Below, one piece after another: positions 1-9,214 of a DNA stretch of 64,000 nucleotides. A program made the translations under genes and the position numbers. The stretch spans positions 186,001-250,000 of the forward strand of contig NZ_BAYX01000005.1 of assembly GCF_000696095.1 (NCBI RefSeq), read 5' to 3'. Under the pieces are notes generated by a model that did not search any database, was not told the DNA's origin, and worked only from the letters and a program-made list of their open reading frames with translations. Numbering within the stretch: the stretch's first letter is position 1; the number at the start of each line of letters is the position of its first letter. The DNA is from Rhizobium rhizogenes NBRC 13257. GTDB lineage: Bacteria; Pseudomonadota; Alphaproteobacteria; Rhizobiales; Rhizobiaceae.

Positions 1-409
1 TGTTGAAGCGCGTATTGGCTTCAATGCCCTTGAAGTGCGGCAGCATGTCCTCGTAGGACCATTCCCTACCGTTGCCGAGATGGGCGGCCCAGCCGTCGTA
101 ATCCTCTCTCTGGCCGCGCATATAGACCATGGCGTTGACGGCGCTGCCGCCGCCGAGGGCCTTGGCGACCGGAACAATGGGGCCGCGACCACCAAGCTGC
201 GGCTGCGAAACCGTATGGTGCATTTCGAGAAAGTCGTCGCGAGCGAGATATTTCATATAGCCGGCGGGAAAGGCCATCAGCTTGGCGGTCTTGCGCGGCC
301 CGCGCTCGATGATCAGCACTGAAAAGCCGAAATCCCGCACCAGCCGCATGGCCGCAACGCACGCCGCCGAGCCACCGCCGGCGATAATGAAATCATACGT
401 CTTCGCCAC
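1..409 (-). CDS. GMC family FAD oxidoreductase, N-terminal part (runs off the window)
   Basis: The N-terminal 136 residues are present; the rest lies beyond the left edge. A GTG at 409-407, with GGGGAG about 5 nt upstream, opens the frame VAKTYDFIIAGGGSAA, a Rossmann FAD-binding fold (GGGSAA near residues 11-16). GGGSAVNAMVYMRG follows near residues 88-101, matching the first GMC family signature. The family (choline, alcohol and sugar dehydrogenases) oxidises alcohols with FAD. It is the last visible gene of the minus-strand operon that holds a sugar ABC importer and a GH127 enzyme, so oxidation of a sugar or sugar alcohol is a reasonable inference. The substrate cannot be read from this fragment. 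Confidence 0.85.
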   Translation of the reverse strand, partial: MAKTYDFIIAGGGSAACVAAMRLVRDFGFSVLIIERGPRKTAKLMAFPAGYMKYLARDDFLEMHHTVSQPQLGGRGPIVPVAKALGGGSAVNAMVYMRGQREDYDGWAAHLGNGREWSYEDMLPHFKGIEANTRFN

Positions 410-508
410 CAAAACTCCCCCCTTGATCCGGTCTGACGGCGCAAACATCGCCATAATTTTCATTATTGGTCAAACGATTAGGCCGCGTCACTTTGACAGA
501 GCAATGCA

Positions 509-1582
<1,074 letters not shown>

Positions 1583-1583
1583 G

Positions 1584-3515
1584 TCAGGCTCCGCGCTGCA
1601 ACTGGTCGGCACGGATCCAGACCAGCATCTCGCCCGGTTGGCGGTTGTCCCAGAGATGATAGGGAACGAAACGCGCTGTCGCGGCACGGCTTTGTGGCGG
1701 TGCTGTCCGATAGAGGTCAGATCCCCAGTCCACATCGTCGCGCTTTACCGGAATGTCGAGCGCAATAGCGCCTTCCAGCGCAGCAATCTCCGCTGTCTGC
1801 GCAGCCGCCGGATCGCCGGCAAGCGAGATGCCATTGAGGTCCGCGCCGTTATCGGTGGTCTCGACGCAATAGACCAGTGGTCCGCGCATCAGTGCCGCGC
1901 GGCCGGCATCCTGGCGCACCTTGGGATTGGCAAACAGGGTGCGCGGGATCAGCGGAATGTTGAGGTCGACCCTGTCGCCAGCCTGCCAGTCGCGCTCGAT
2001 GCGTGCATAACCGTCGATGGTGACGGCGGAGAGGTCGATGGATGCTCCATTGACGGCAAGCGTCGCGCCATCAGCCCATTCTGGTATGCGCAGCGACAGA
2101 GCGAAGCGGGCGTTGCGGTCGGGCTTGACCTCGAAACGGATAGCGCCGTCCCAAGGGTACCGCGTCTCCTGAGCGAGCTCGACCGTCACGCCGCTTGCAA
2201 GCGGAACGCGGGCTTTGCTTTCGCCGTAGAGATGCACGGCAATTTCATTGTCGGCCGCAGCATACATGTAGGAGCCGATCGAAGCGAGCAGGCGGGCGAT
2301 GTTCGGCGGGCAGCAGGGGCAATGATGCCAAGTCCAGCGATGATGCTTGCCGCCGCTTTCCAGCGGGTTTTCGTAGAAGAACGTTTTGCCGTCGAGCGAC
2401 AACCCGGCCATGGCGCCGTTATAAAGCGCCTGCTCCATGATGTCGGCATAACGCCGGTTCGGGCCACGGCCGAGCATGCGGTTCGCCCAGAAGACCAGGC
2501 CGACGGAGGCGCAGGTCTCGGCATAGGCGCTTTCGTTCGGCAGGTCGTAATAGTCAGTGAACCCTTCGTTGGAAGCCGCTGGCCCGATGCCGCCGGTGAC
2601 ATACATCTGCTTGGTGGTCAGGTCGTCCCACAGTGTTTCCAGCGCCGAGGTCAGGCTGTCGTCGTTATATTCGGTCGCGATATCGGCCATGCCGGAATAG
2701 AGATACATGGCACGCACCGCATGTCCCACAACCTTGGTCTGCTCACGCACCGGCTGATGCGCCTGATTGTATTCATAGGTCTTCTGCACGAATTTCGACG
2801 GGTCGCGGCCATCGCGCAGCGCCTCGTCGGTGAAGAAATGCGGCTCTTGCCCGCGCTCGTCGACGAAGTATTTGGCAAGATCGAGATATTTCTTCTCGCC
2901 CGTCACACGGGCAAGCTTGACCAGCGCCAGCTCCACTTCCTCATGGCCGCAATAGCCCGGCAGTTGGCCCTCGCCATGGCCGAAAACCGTGATCATGTAA
3001 TCGGCGAAGCGGCTCATGATGTCGAGCAGCTTGCGCTTTCCCGTTGCCTGATAATAGGCGACGGCAGCCTCGATCAGATGGCCGGCGCAGTAAAGCTCAT
3101 GATGGTCGCGAAGATTGGTCCAGCGACGGCCGGGCTGGACGCGCTGGAACCAGGCGTTCAGATAGCCGTCCTTGTCCTGCATTTTGCCATACATATCGAT
3201 GATGGCATCGGCGCGGGCCTCAAGCTCTGGGTTGGGCTGGCGATAGAGCGAATAGGCGATGGTCTCGATCGATTTGCCAAGGTCGCTGTCCCAGAACATC
3301 TGCGTCGAGCCCGACCAGGTCTGGAGCGGAATGACGATGCCGGGGCTTGGCTGCTCGACATCGATCGCCTGGATCATGCCGGCCTCGACACAGCGGTCGA
3401 GCAGGGTGGCAGCCGTCGTATTGCAGATCGCGTCCTGACGGGCGCCGAAAAGGCCGTGTAGTTCGACATTCGGAACGGGCAGCGGACGGAATTGGCGATT
3501 TTGCTTGTTTGACAT
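1584..3515 (-). CDS. Glycoside hydrolase family 127 (beta-L-arabinofuranosidase-like)
   Basis: A 643-aa cytoplasmic enzyme (no signal peptide), of normal length for GH127/DUF1680. Family members remove beta-L-arabinofuranosyl residues using a cysteine nucleophile held by a zinc site. Compared with the Bifidobacterium enzyme HypBA1 (Glu322, Glu338, Cys340, Cys417, Cys418), the equivalents are visible as Glu317 in SNEGF, Glu333 and Cys335 in YAETC, and Cys401-Cys402 in CPCCPPN, with matching spacing of the first three. ATG 3515 (MSNKQNRQF) is chosen because upstream sequence is not protein-like. The gene sits between importer genes and the ATPase, so it probably trims an imported arabinose-containing oligosaccharide. 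Exact linkage is inferred. Confidence 0.9.
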   Translation of the reverse strand: MSNKQNRQFRPLPVPNVELHGLFGARQDAICNTTAATLLDRCVEAGMIQAIDVEQPSPGIVIPLQTWSGSTQMFWDSDLGKSIETIAYSLYRQPNPELEARADAIIDMYGKMQDKDGYLNAWFQRVQPGRRWTNLRDHHELYCAGHLIEAAVAYYQATGKRKLLDIMSRFADYMITVFGHGEGQLPGYCGHEEVELALVKLARVTGEKKYLDLAKYFVDERGQEPHFFTDEALRDGRDPSKFVQKTYEYNQAHQPVREQTKVVGHAVRAMYLYSGMADIATEYNDDSLTSALETLWDDLTTKQMYVTGGIGPAASNEGFTDYYDLPNESAYAETCASVGLVFWANRMLGRGPNRRYADIMEQALYNGAMAGLSLDGKTFFYENPLESGGKHHRWTWHHCPCCPPNIARLLASIGSYMYAAADNEIAVHLYGESKARVPLASGVTVELAQETRYPWDGAIRFEVKPDRNARFALSLRIPEWADGATLAVNGASIDLSAVTIDGYARIERDWQAGDRVDLNIPLIPRTLFANPKVRQDAGRAALMRGPLVYCVETTDNGADLNGISLAGDPAAAQTAEIAALEGAIALDIPVKRDDVDWGSDLYRTAPPQSRAATARFVPYHLWDNRQPGEMLVWIRADQLQRGA

Positions 3516-3541
3516 AGCGTTAATCCGTTTCGTTAGAGTAT

Positions 3542-4420
3542 TTATTTCACCGCGCCGGCCATCAGGCCGCGCATGTAGTAGCGTTGCAGAAGCAGGAAGA
3601 CGATGACGCAGGGAATGGTCATGACGGCGATACCGGCCTGGACCGCGCCCCAATTGACGGCGCCGAGCCGCCCGGTCCGGACGGCGATCATCAGCACCGG
3701 TAGGGTGAATTTCTCACTGCTGGAAAGCAGGATCAGCGCCGCCAGGAATTCGTTCCAGGCGTTGAGAAAGGCGAAGATCGCAACGGTCGCCACGCCCGGC
3801 AGCACCAGAGGTAGCAGCACACGGAAGAGCAGCTTCAGGTCCCGCGCCCCGTCGATGCGCGCGGCCTCTTCGATTTCCTTCGGCACGGCATCGAAGGCGT
3901 TGCGCATCATGAAGACCGAGAAGGGCAGCTGAAGGGTGACATAGACGAGCGTCAGCCCGATGAGCGAATTGTTGAGCCCGAGCTTCGCCAGCATGATGAA
4001 AAGCGGCGTCAGGATCGACTGGAAGGGGATCATCAGTGTCGCGATGATCAGGACGAAGAAGACGTTCTTGAACGGAAACTGGTAGCGCGAGAAGCCGTAG
4101 CCAGCGAGCAGGCTGACTGTGACGGTGAGGACGACCGTCGCCACCGAGACGAAGAGCGAGTTCAGCGTGTGCTGCAGGACGCCAGCGCCGAAGCCATCGA
4201 GGGAACGATAGGCGTCGAGGCTGAAGCCGGTTGTCGGCCAGGGCGGCAATGGCGGCAGGCTTGCCTCCGTGCCGTGCCGAAATGACGAGAGCAGGGCGAT
4301 TGCAAAAGGCGCGAAGAAGAAGATGACGATGATGACGCCGACGCCGTGATAGCCGATGCCATCTAATAGTTTCCGTCGTGCGCGGCGCTCTTTTGCGGGT
4401 GTGACGTTTGCGATGGTCAT
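3542..4420 (-). CDS. CUT1 sugar ABC transporter permease, MalG type
   Basis: A 292-aa inner-membrane protein with about six hydrophobic segments. The cytoplasmic EAA loop is visible as EEAARIDGARDLK and is the contact for the ATPase. Its ATG overlaps the stop of the upstream permease by 4 bases (ATGA), so the two are translationally coupled and form the heterodimeric channel. It belongs to the importer of the GH127 operon. The C-terminal MRGLMAGAVK end is typical of MalG-type subunits. Confidence 0.94.
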   Translation of the reverse strand: MTIANVTPAKERRARRKLLDGIGYHGVGVIIVIFFFAPFAIALLSSFRHGTEASLPPLPPWPTTGFSLDAYRSLDGFGAGVLQHTLNSLFVSVATVVLTVTVSLLAGYGFSRYQFPFKNVFFVLIIATLMIPFQSILTPLFIMLAKLGLNNSLIGLTLVYVTLQLPFSVFMMRNAFDAVPKEIEEAARIDGARDLKLLFRVLLPLVLPGVATVAIFAFLNAWNEFLAALILLSSSEKFTLPVLMIAVRTGRLGAVNWGAVQAGIAVMTIPCVIVFLLLQRYYMRGLMAGAVK

Positions 4421-5334
4421 GGACGGTCCTCCCCGACGCGCAGCAGCCAGAGCTGGACGATGCTGATCAGTACGAGAATGACGAGGAGAACGATCGACAG
4501 CGCCGCGCCATAGCCGAGATTGAAGGACACGAAGGACTGGTTGAAGATATAATAGACCACCGAGATCATCCGGTTCTGCGGTCCGCCGCTGGTCATGATG
4601 TAGAACTGGTCGAAGGCGAGCACCGAGCCGGTGACCGAGATGATCAGGGCAAGCGCAATGGTCTTGCGCATCAGCGGCAGGGTCAGAAAGCGAAAGCGCT
4701 GCCAGCGCCTGGCGCCATCGATCCGAGCCGCTTCCGTCAATTCGGATGGGATGGCCTGCAGGCCGGTCAGCAGGATGATCATGGTGAAGCCGGCGATCTT
4801 CCAGACCACCATGACGACGATGGTGGCAAAGGCCATGTCGAAATCGGCAAGCAGGTTCGGCTTCTTGTCGACGAGGCCGAGCGCCTGCGCCACTGGTGAG
4901 AAAAAGCCGCTATCGACATTGGCAAGCCATACCCAGAGCAACGAAGCGGTCGCCAGACCGACGACGACGGGCAGGAAAATGATGGTGCGATAGAAGCCGA
5001 CGAAAGGCCGCTGCTTTTCGACGTAGAGTGCCAGGGGAAAGGCGACAGCGAAGATCGCGATGGTGACGATCACCGTGTAATAGGCGGTGAAACGCAAGGC
5101 CGCCATGAAGCGGATATCCGATAGCATCCTCGTGTAGTTGCTGAAGCCGATCCAGCGCGGATTGCCCAGCAGCGGCCAGTTGTGCAGGCTCATCCAGCCG
5201 GTGAAGAGAACGGGTACGACGAAGAAGACGATCACGAGCGCCATGGCCGGCGCGATGTAAAGAAATCCGTGCCAGTTGGCACTTCGCCGCCGTGTGCGCC
5301 GCCGCACTGCTCCAATAGCTCCAGGGCTCGCCAT
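4417..5334 (-). CDS. CUT1 sugar ABC transporter permease, MalF type
   Basis: A 305-aa membrane protein starting MASPGAIGAVRRR at ATG 5334, with a basic N-terminus followed by the first membrane span (near residues 27-46). The EAA loop is visible as TEAARIDGARRWQRF. The stop overlaps the start of the MalG-type gene by 4 bases. It lies 71 bp downstream of the substrate-binding protein gene, the usual order for this family. Together with the MalG partner and the ATPase at 509-1582 it should form the importer. The substrate is inferred only from the GH127 neighbour. Confidence 0.94.
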   Translation of the reverse strand: MASPGAIGAVRRRTRRRSANWHGFLYIAPAMALVIVFFVVPVLFTGWMSLHNWPLLGNPRWIGFSNYTRMLSDIRFMAALRFTAYYTVIVTIAIFAVAFPLALYVEKQRPFVGFYRTIIFLPVVVGLATASLLWVWLANVDSGFFSPVAQALGLVDKKPNLLADFDMAFATIVVMVVWKIAGFTMIILLTGLQAIPSELTEAARIDGARRWQRFRFLTLPLMRKTIALALIISVTGSVLAFDQFYIMTSGGPQNRMISVVYYIFNQSFVSFNLGYGAALSIVLLVILVLISIVQLWLLRVGEDRP

Positions 5335-5405
5335 GGAATGCTCCTGATGTTCCGATGGGAAGGACCGGGAGACTTTAAGCCTCCCGGTTGGTCGAGCGAT
5401 TTTTG

Positions 5406-6644
5406 TTACTGGGCGTTGTCGATGATCGACTGCATTTCCGACTGCGCATTGGAGAAGGCAGTGTCGACATCGTTGCCGAAGATCGCGGCATTGGTGAAGC
5501 CGGCCCATGGCCCGTTGGCGCTGTTGATCAGATCGTTGAACTGCAGCGTATAGGGCGTCTTGGCAACGGAGATGGCTTTCAGGCCAACCTGCATGCGCGG
5601 ATCGAGGCCCTGAAGCACCTGATCGGCAATATCGCCGCGCGTCGGCAAGCTGCCATATTTCGCCATGATCTTCTGACCTTCCAGCGAATAGGTGTATTCG
5701 AGGAATTTCTTCACCGCATCGAGCTTTTTCGTGCCCTTGGAGATGACGAAATTATCGCCGCCGGCAAAGGAGGACGGGTTACCGTCGACGCCGGGGATCA
5801 GGGTCACGCCGAAATGGATATCCGGATATTGCGTGATCAGCGTGCCGATCGAGAAAGCACCGATGGTTTGCTGGCCGATCCTGCCGTTGCTGATGCTGAG
5901 GAAGTTGGCGCCGGTATCGCTGGCGGCACCTGCGGGAACCAGATCCTTCTTGACCATGCTGCGGTAGATATCGACCGCCTTGCGCATCTGCGGCGTATCC
6001 AGCGTCGCCTTCTTGCCATCAGCCGAGAGAATATCGGCGCCGGCGCCCCAGACGAGCGGTGTAAAGGTGAAGATCATGCAGCCGCCACAGCCACCGCCGG
6101 AGAAGTAGAAGCCGTAGGTGTCACCGCCGAGCGCGCGGATCTTTTCGGCATTCTTCTCGATTTCGTCCCAGGTCGTCGGCGCCTTGTCCGGGTCGAGGCC
6201 GGCCTTCTTGTAGAGATCCTTGTTCCAGGCAAAGACCGAGGTCTCGACGGAAAGAGGCAGGCCGTAAACATGGCCGTCATAGGTGCCGAGCTTCACATGC
6301 GATGGTGAGAGCGAGTTGAAATAGGGCAGGGCCTTCGCCCAGTCCGTCAGGTCTTCGAGCTGGCCCGCCGCGGCAAAGGCCGGGGTGTAGATCAGGTCCA
6401 TCGACAGCGCGTCCGGGGCCTGGCCGCCGGCGATCGCGGTCGCATATTTCTGCACGAGCTCGGAGAAGGGCACCTCGGTGAGGGTGACTTTGTCGTCATG
6501 GCCGGCATTATACGCCTCGACGACCTTCTTGAAGGAATCGCCGATGCCGGACCGCACCCACATCGAGATATTTTCGGCGGCAGACACACTTGTCATCAAG
6601 CATAAGGATACGAGGCCTGTCGCGGCCAGAAGTCGCTTCATCAT
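5406..6644 (-). CDS. Extracellular solute-binding protein, family 1 (sugar ABC importer)
   Basis: A 412-aa periplasmic protein. The N-terminus MMKRLLAATGLVSLCLM followed by VSAAEN is a Sec signal peptide with cleavage expected after the Ala pair near residue 23. The mature part is a family 1 (MalE/UgpB-like) binding protein. A strong ribosome site GGAGGAG lies about 6 nt before ATG 6644. A cysteine/glycine-rich stretch (GGGCGGCMIF, near residue 188) is unusual in this family and could sit near the ligand site. It is the first transporter gene after the LacI regulator and likely binds an oligosaccharide, perhaps arabinose-containing given the GH127 enzyme. Confidence 0.93.
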   Translation of the reverse strand: MMKRLLAATGLVSLCLMTSVSAAENISMWVRSGIGDSFKKVVEAYNAGHDDKVTLTEVPFSELVQKYATAIAGGQAPDALSMDLIYTPAFAAAGQLEDLTDWAKALPYFNSLSPSHVKLGTYDGHVYGLPLSVETSVFAWNKDLYKKAGLDPDKAPTTWDEIEKNAEKIRALGGDTYGFYFSGGGCGGCMIFTFTPLVWGAGADILSADGKKATLDTPQMRKAVDIYRSMVKKDLVPAGAASDTGANFLSISNGRIGQQTIGAFSIGTLITQYPDIHFGVTLIPGVDGNPSSFAGGDNFVISKGTKKLDAVKKFLEYTYSLEGQKIMAKYGSLPTRGDIADQVLQGLDPRMQVGLKAISVAKTPYTLQFNDLINSANGPWAGFTNAAIFGNDVDTAFSNAQSEMQSIIDNAQ

Positions 6645-6711
6645 GTTTCTCTCCTCCCATGGGCGTTTCTCCCGCCCTTTTCCTCAACCAGTCAATTCTC
6701 GAGGTTTGCCC

Positions 6712-7710
6712 TCACGACTGCCGCACGATCAGCTCGCACGGCAATGTCCTGATCCCCGGTTCAACGGCGCGTCCCTCCGCCAGCGCCAGAACCGTCAGCC
6801 CGGCTTCCCGCCCGAGCGCCTTGAGATTCATATCCACCGTCGTCAACGGCGGCCGGGTTTGGGCGGCGACAATCTCCCAATTGTCGAAACCGACCACGGA
6901 CACATCCTCCGGTACCCGTACGCCACGCTCGCGCAACGCATCCACGACCGCCCGCGCGATCTGGTCGTTGCCGCAGAAGATGCCGTCCGGCTTTGGTCCG
7001 GACGCGCTCCACAGTCTGGCAATGGCCTCGTGCCCCCAGGCTTCGGACCATTCGCCATACATCACCGGCAAGGTATCGCCGGCGAGATCGCAATAGGCCT
7101 TGGCGCGCTCGCGCACCGAGACGAAACTGTCCGGCCCGGTGATATGGGCGATCCGTTTGCGGCCGAGGCCTATCAGCCGTTCGACGGCGAGCGTCGCCCC
7201 CTGAAAATCGTCAGCGCAAAAGGTGACGCTGTCTGGCGTCCCCTCCGTGAAGGCGTAGACGACCGGCACCGGCAGGTTGGACAGATCCACCGGCAGCCGG
7301 CGATCGATCCTCTTTCCCGAGGCGATGATGCCATCGACGTGTTTGTCGAGCATGGCGTCCACATGAACCTTTCCGAGCGCAGGATCGTCTTCGATCGTGC
7401 AGAGAAACACCGAGACACCGTGATCCACGAGCGCTTCCGTAATGCCGGCCATCACCGGGAGGGTGAATCGTCCATAGGTATCGTTGGTCAGAAGACCGAT
7501 GGTGAAGCTGCGGTTGCTGAGCAGACCCTTGGCCAAGGCATTCGGCCGAAAGCCGATCTCGGTGGCGACCCGCTTGACCCGCTCACGCGTCTCGTCGCCC
7601 ATTCGGCCGGTATTGTTCAATGCCTTCGATGCCGTCGAAATGCTCACACCCGCGGCGGCGGCAACATCGTGAATCGTCGTCCGCCCGCTTCTGCCACGCT
7701 GATTTTCCAG
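6712..7710 (-). CDS. LacI family transcriptional regulator, apparent CTG start
   Basis: A LacI/GalR repressor with an N-terminal helix-turn-helix (TTIHDVAAAAGVSISTASKAL) and a periplasmic-binding-like sensor domain with good similarity through to PCELIVRQS. The only ATG/GTG near the front is GTG 7647, which would cut the DNA-binding helix in half. Reading upstream, the frame stays open to a TAA with no ATG, GTG or TTG. A CTG at 7710-7708 has GGAG about 8 nt before it and gives a complete 332-aa protein. I therefore use CTG. The gene precedes the importer operon on the same strand and two perfect palindromes lie just upstream, so autoregulation and control of the arabinoside operon are likely. 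Confidence 0.85.
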   Translation of the reverse strand: MENQRGRSGRTTIHDVAAAAGVSISTASKALNNTGRMGDETRERVKRVATEIGFRPNALAKGLLSNRSFTIGLLTNDTYGRFTLPVMAGITEALVDHGVSVFLCTIEDDPALGKVHVDAMLDKHVDGIIASGKRIDRRLPVDLSNLPVPVVYAFTEGTPDSVTFCADDFQGATLAVERLIGLGRKRIAHITGPDSFVSVRERAKAYCDLAGDTLPVMYGEWSEAWGHEAIARLWSASGPKPDGIFCGNDQIARAVVDALRERGVRVPEDVSVVGFDNWEIVAAQTRPPLTTVDMNLKALGREAGLTVLALAEGRAVEPGIRTLPCELIVRQS

Positions 7711-7735
7711 ATGTCCGCTCCCGAATTATTTGTAG

Positions 7736-7753
7736 TGAGAAAAGCTTTTCTCA
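7736..7753. promoter_or_regulatory. Operator candidate 1 for the LacI regulator
   Basis: A perfect 18-bp palindrome, TGAGAAAAGCTTTTCTCA, about 26 bp upstream of the regulator's apparent start. Size and symmetry fit a LacI-family operator. An identical copy lies 33 bp away (about three helical turns). Reading on the minus strand, TTGACT (7761-7766) lies between the copies as a possible -35 element. Confidence 0.75.
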
Positions 7754-7768
7754 TGTCGAGAGTCAAGA

Positions 7769-7786
7769 TGAGAAAAGCTTTTCTCA
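7769..7786. promoter_or_regulatory. Operator candidate 2 for the LacI regulator
   Basis: The second identical copy of TGAGAAAAGCTTTTCTCA. Centre-to-centre distance to copy 1 is 33 bp, so two dimers or a tetramer could bind the same DNA face. The possible -35 TTGACT on the minus strand lies between the two copies, which fits repression by promoter occlusion. Confidence 0.75.
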
Positions 7787-7823
7787 AGATTTTTTGATTG
7801 TGCGGTGCAATCACGGTTGAGCC

Positions 7824-7860
7824 TCGGCCGCCATGGAGCCGAAAGCTCCATGGCGGCCGA
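7824..7860. terminator. Long perfect hairpin downstream of the glycosyltransferase
   Basis: The arms TCGGCCGCCATGGAGC (7824-7839) and GCTCCATGGCGGCCGA (7845-7860) form a perfect 16-bp stem with a CGAAA loop. It sits 29 bp past the glycosyltransferase stop. No U-tract follows on either strand, so it is not a textbook intrinsic terminator. It may stabilise the 3' end or act with Rho. Confidence 0.5.
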
Positions 7861-7889
7861 TCGCAATGCATCAAACAGAAAAGGTTCAC

Positions 7890-9200
7890 TCAGGCAGACT
7901 TGAGCCTGCTGCTGCTTTGGGGGATTGTGGTGGAAGATGGCAGCAGGCCCCAGGTTCGCAGCGCATCTATTGCGCTTCCAACGCCTTGCTCCGCCCTCAG
8001 TTCCTCGCCGAGCTTTCTCGCCGCCGCCCGCATCTGTGGCGCGTCGGCGCCCAAAATTGCCGAAGCGAGCGAAGTGGCGATCAATTTTTCTCTCGGCAAC
8101 GCTCTGGGAGCGACACCCAGATGTTCGAGCCTTGCAGCCCAGAAGGGCTGATCGCCAAAAACAGGCGTGACGACCGAGGGAATGCCGGCTCTGGTGGCGG
8201 CGGCTGTTGTTCCCGCGCCGCCATGATGCACGGCCAGGGCCATGCGCGGCAGGAGCCAGTCATGCGGCGCGCGCTCGAGGGCGAAAATCGTGCTGGCATC
8301 GAAGTCCGTCTTTTCGCTTAGACCTCCCCATCCTGTCGCCAGGACGGCGCGCTTGCCGGTCATCTTGACCGCACCGAGTATCGTATCGGTAAATCCCGCC
8401 GCATCATGATGCATCATGCTGCCGAAGCCGACGTAAATGGGTGGCGGACCACTCTCCAGAAACTGCATCAGAGCTTCGGACGGCTGCCATGTGTCCCTGC
8501 TTTCCAGATACCATGGCCCAGTCACGCGGGTTTGCTCAGGCCAGCTTGCGGAAGGTTCGATCAGTGTCGGGCTGAAGCCGAAAAGGCGCGGATGGTTGAG
8601 AAACTGCGCCTGAAAAGGCGCAAAGCGCGGATAGGGCGGTAACCCCAGAGCAGGCCTGACGATCTCGTTATAGGCGGGCTTCAGGGTCTTCCAGACCAGA
8701 AGACGGGCCGCATGGCCGAGCGCCTTGTTGGCAAAACTCGGAAGGCGGTACATCCATTGCGGCAGGGGCAATGGCGGAGATGTGTGAGACGGCAGCGTCG
8801 GCATCAACTGGCTTTCCACGACCGGCACCCCAAGGCGCTCCCCGAGCGATGCGGTCAGATAATAAACCATGCCGTTGCCGATCAGCAGATCAGCCCCTTG
8901 CGCGGCCGCGCGACCCTGTTCAGCCCAGTCGACGGCCATAGCCAGCAATCTGCGGCGGGCTTCCGCCATGATCGCGAACGAGGCAAGTCCGCGCTCCATC
9001 GTTCTCTGGTCGCTTCGCATCCAGGCGAGAAAATCACCGTTCAGGCAAGCATATTCTATGTCGTTTTCCCTTACCAGATCGGCGCAACTCGGGTCGGTGG
9101 CAATGCGGACCTGATGGCCCGCCTGCTGCAACCCCAAGGCAAGGGCAACCAGGGGACGGACATCGCCTTCCGTCCCAATGGTGAAAATGGCAATTCTCAT
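7890..9200 (-). CDS. Glycosyltransferase, GT1/UGT type (GT28-like N-terminus)
   Basis: A 436-aa soluble GT-B enzyme. The N-terminus MRIAIFTIGTEGDVRPLVALA is the acceptor-side motif of macrolide, sterol and rhamnosyl transferases, and the C-terminal nucleotide-sugar site contains HHGGAGTTAAATRAGIP and FGDQPFWAARL. Family members add a sugar from a nucleotide donor to small lipophilic acceptors. ATG 9200 lies 14 bp after the stop of the NRPS gene, so the two are one operon. By inference the product of the NRPS, or a lipid linked to it, is the acceptor. Donor sugar is not predictable from sequence alone. Confidence 0.9.
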   Translation of the reverse strand: MRIAIFTIGTEGDVRPLVALALGLQQAGHQVRIATDPSCADLVRENDIEYACLNGDFLAWMRSDQRTMERGLASFAIMAEARRRLLAMAVDWAEQGRAAAQGADLLIGNGMVYYLTASLGERLGVPVVESQLMPTLPSHTSPPLPLPQWMYRLPSFANKALGHAARLLVWKTLKPAYNEIVRPALGLPPYPRFAPFQAQFLNHPRLFGFSPTLIEPSASWPEQTRVTGPWYLESRDTWQPSEALMQFLESGPPPIYVGFGSMMHHDAAGFTDTILGAVKMTGKRAVLATGWGGLSEKTDFDASTIFALERAPHDWLLPRMALAVHHGGAGTTAAATRAGIPSVVTPVFGDQPFWAARLEHLGVAPRALPREKLIATSLASAILGADAPQMRAAARKLGEELRAEQGVGSAIDALRTWGLLPSSTTIPQSSSRLKSA

Positions 9201-9214
9201 GAGCTTGCGATCCT

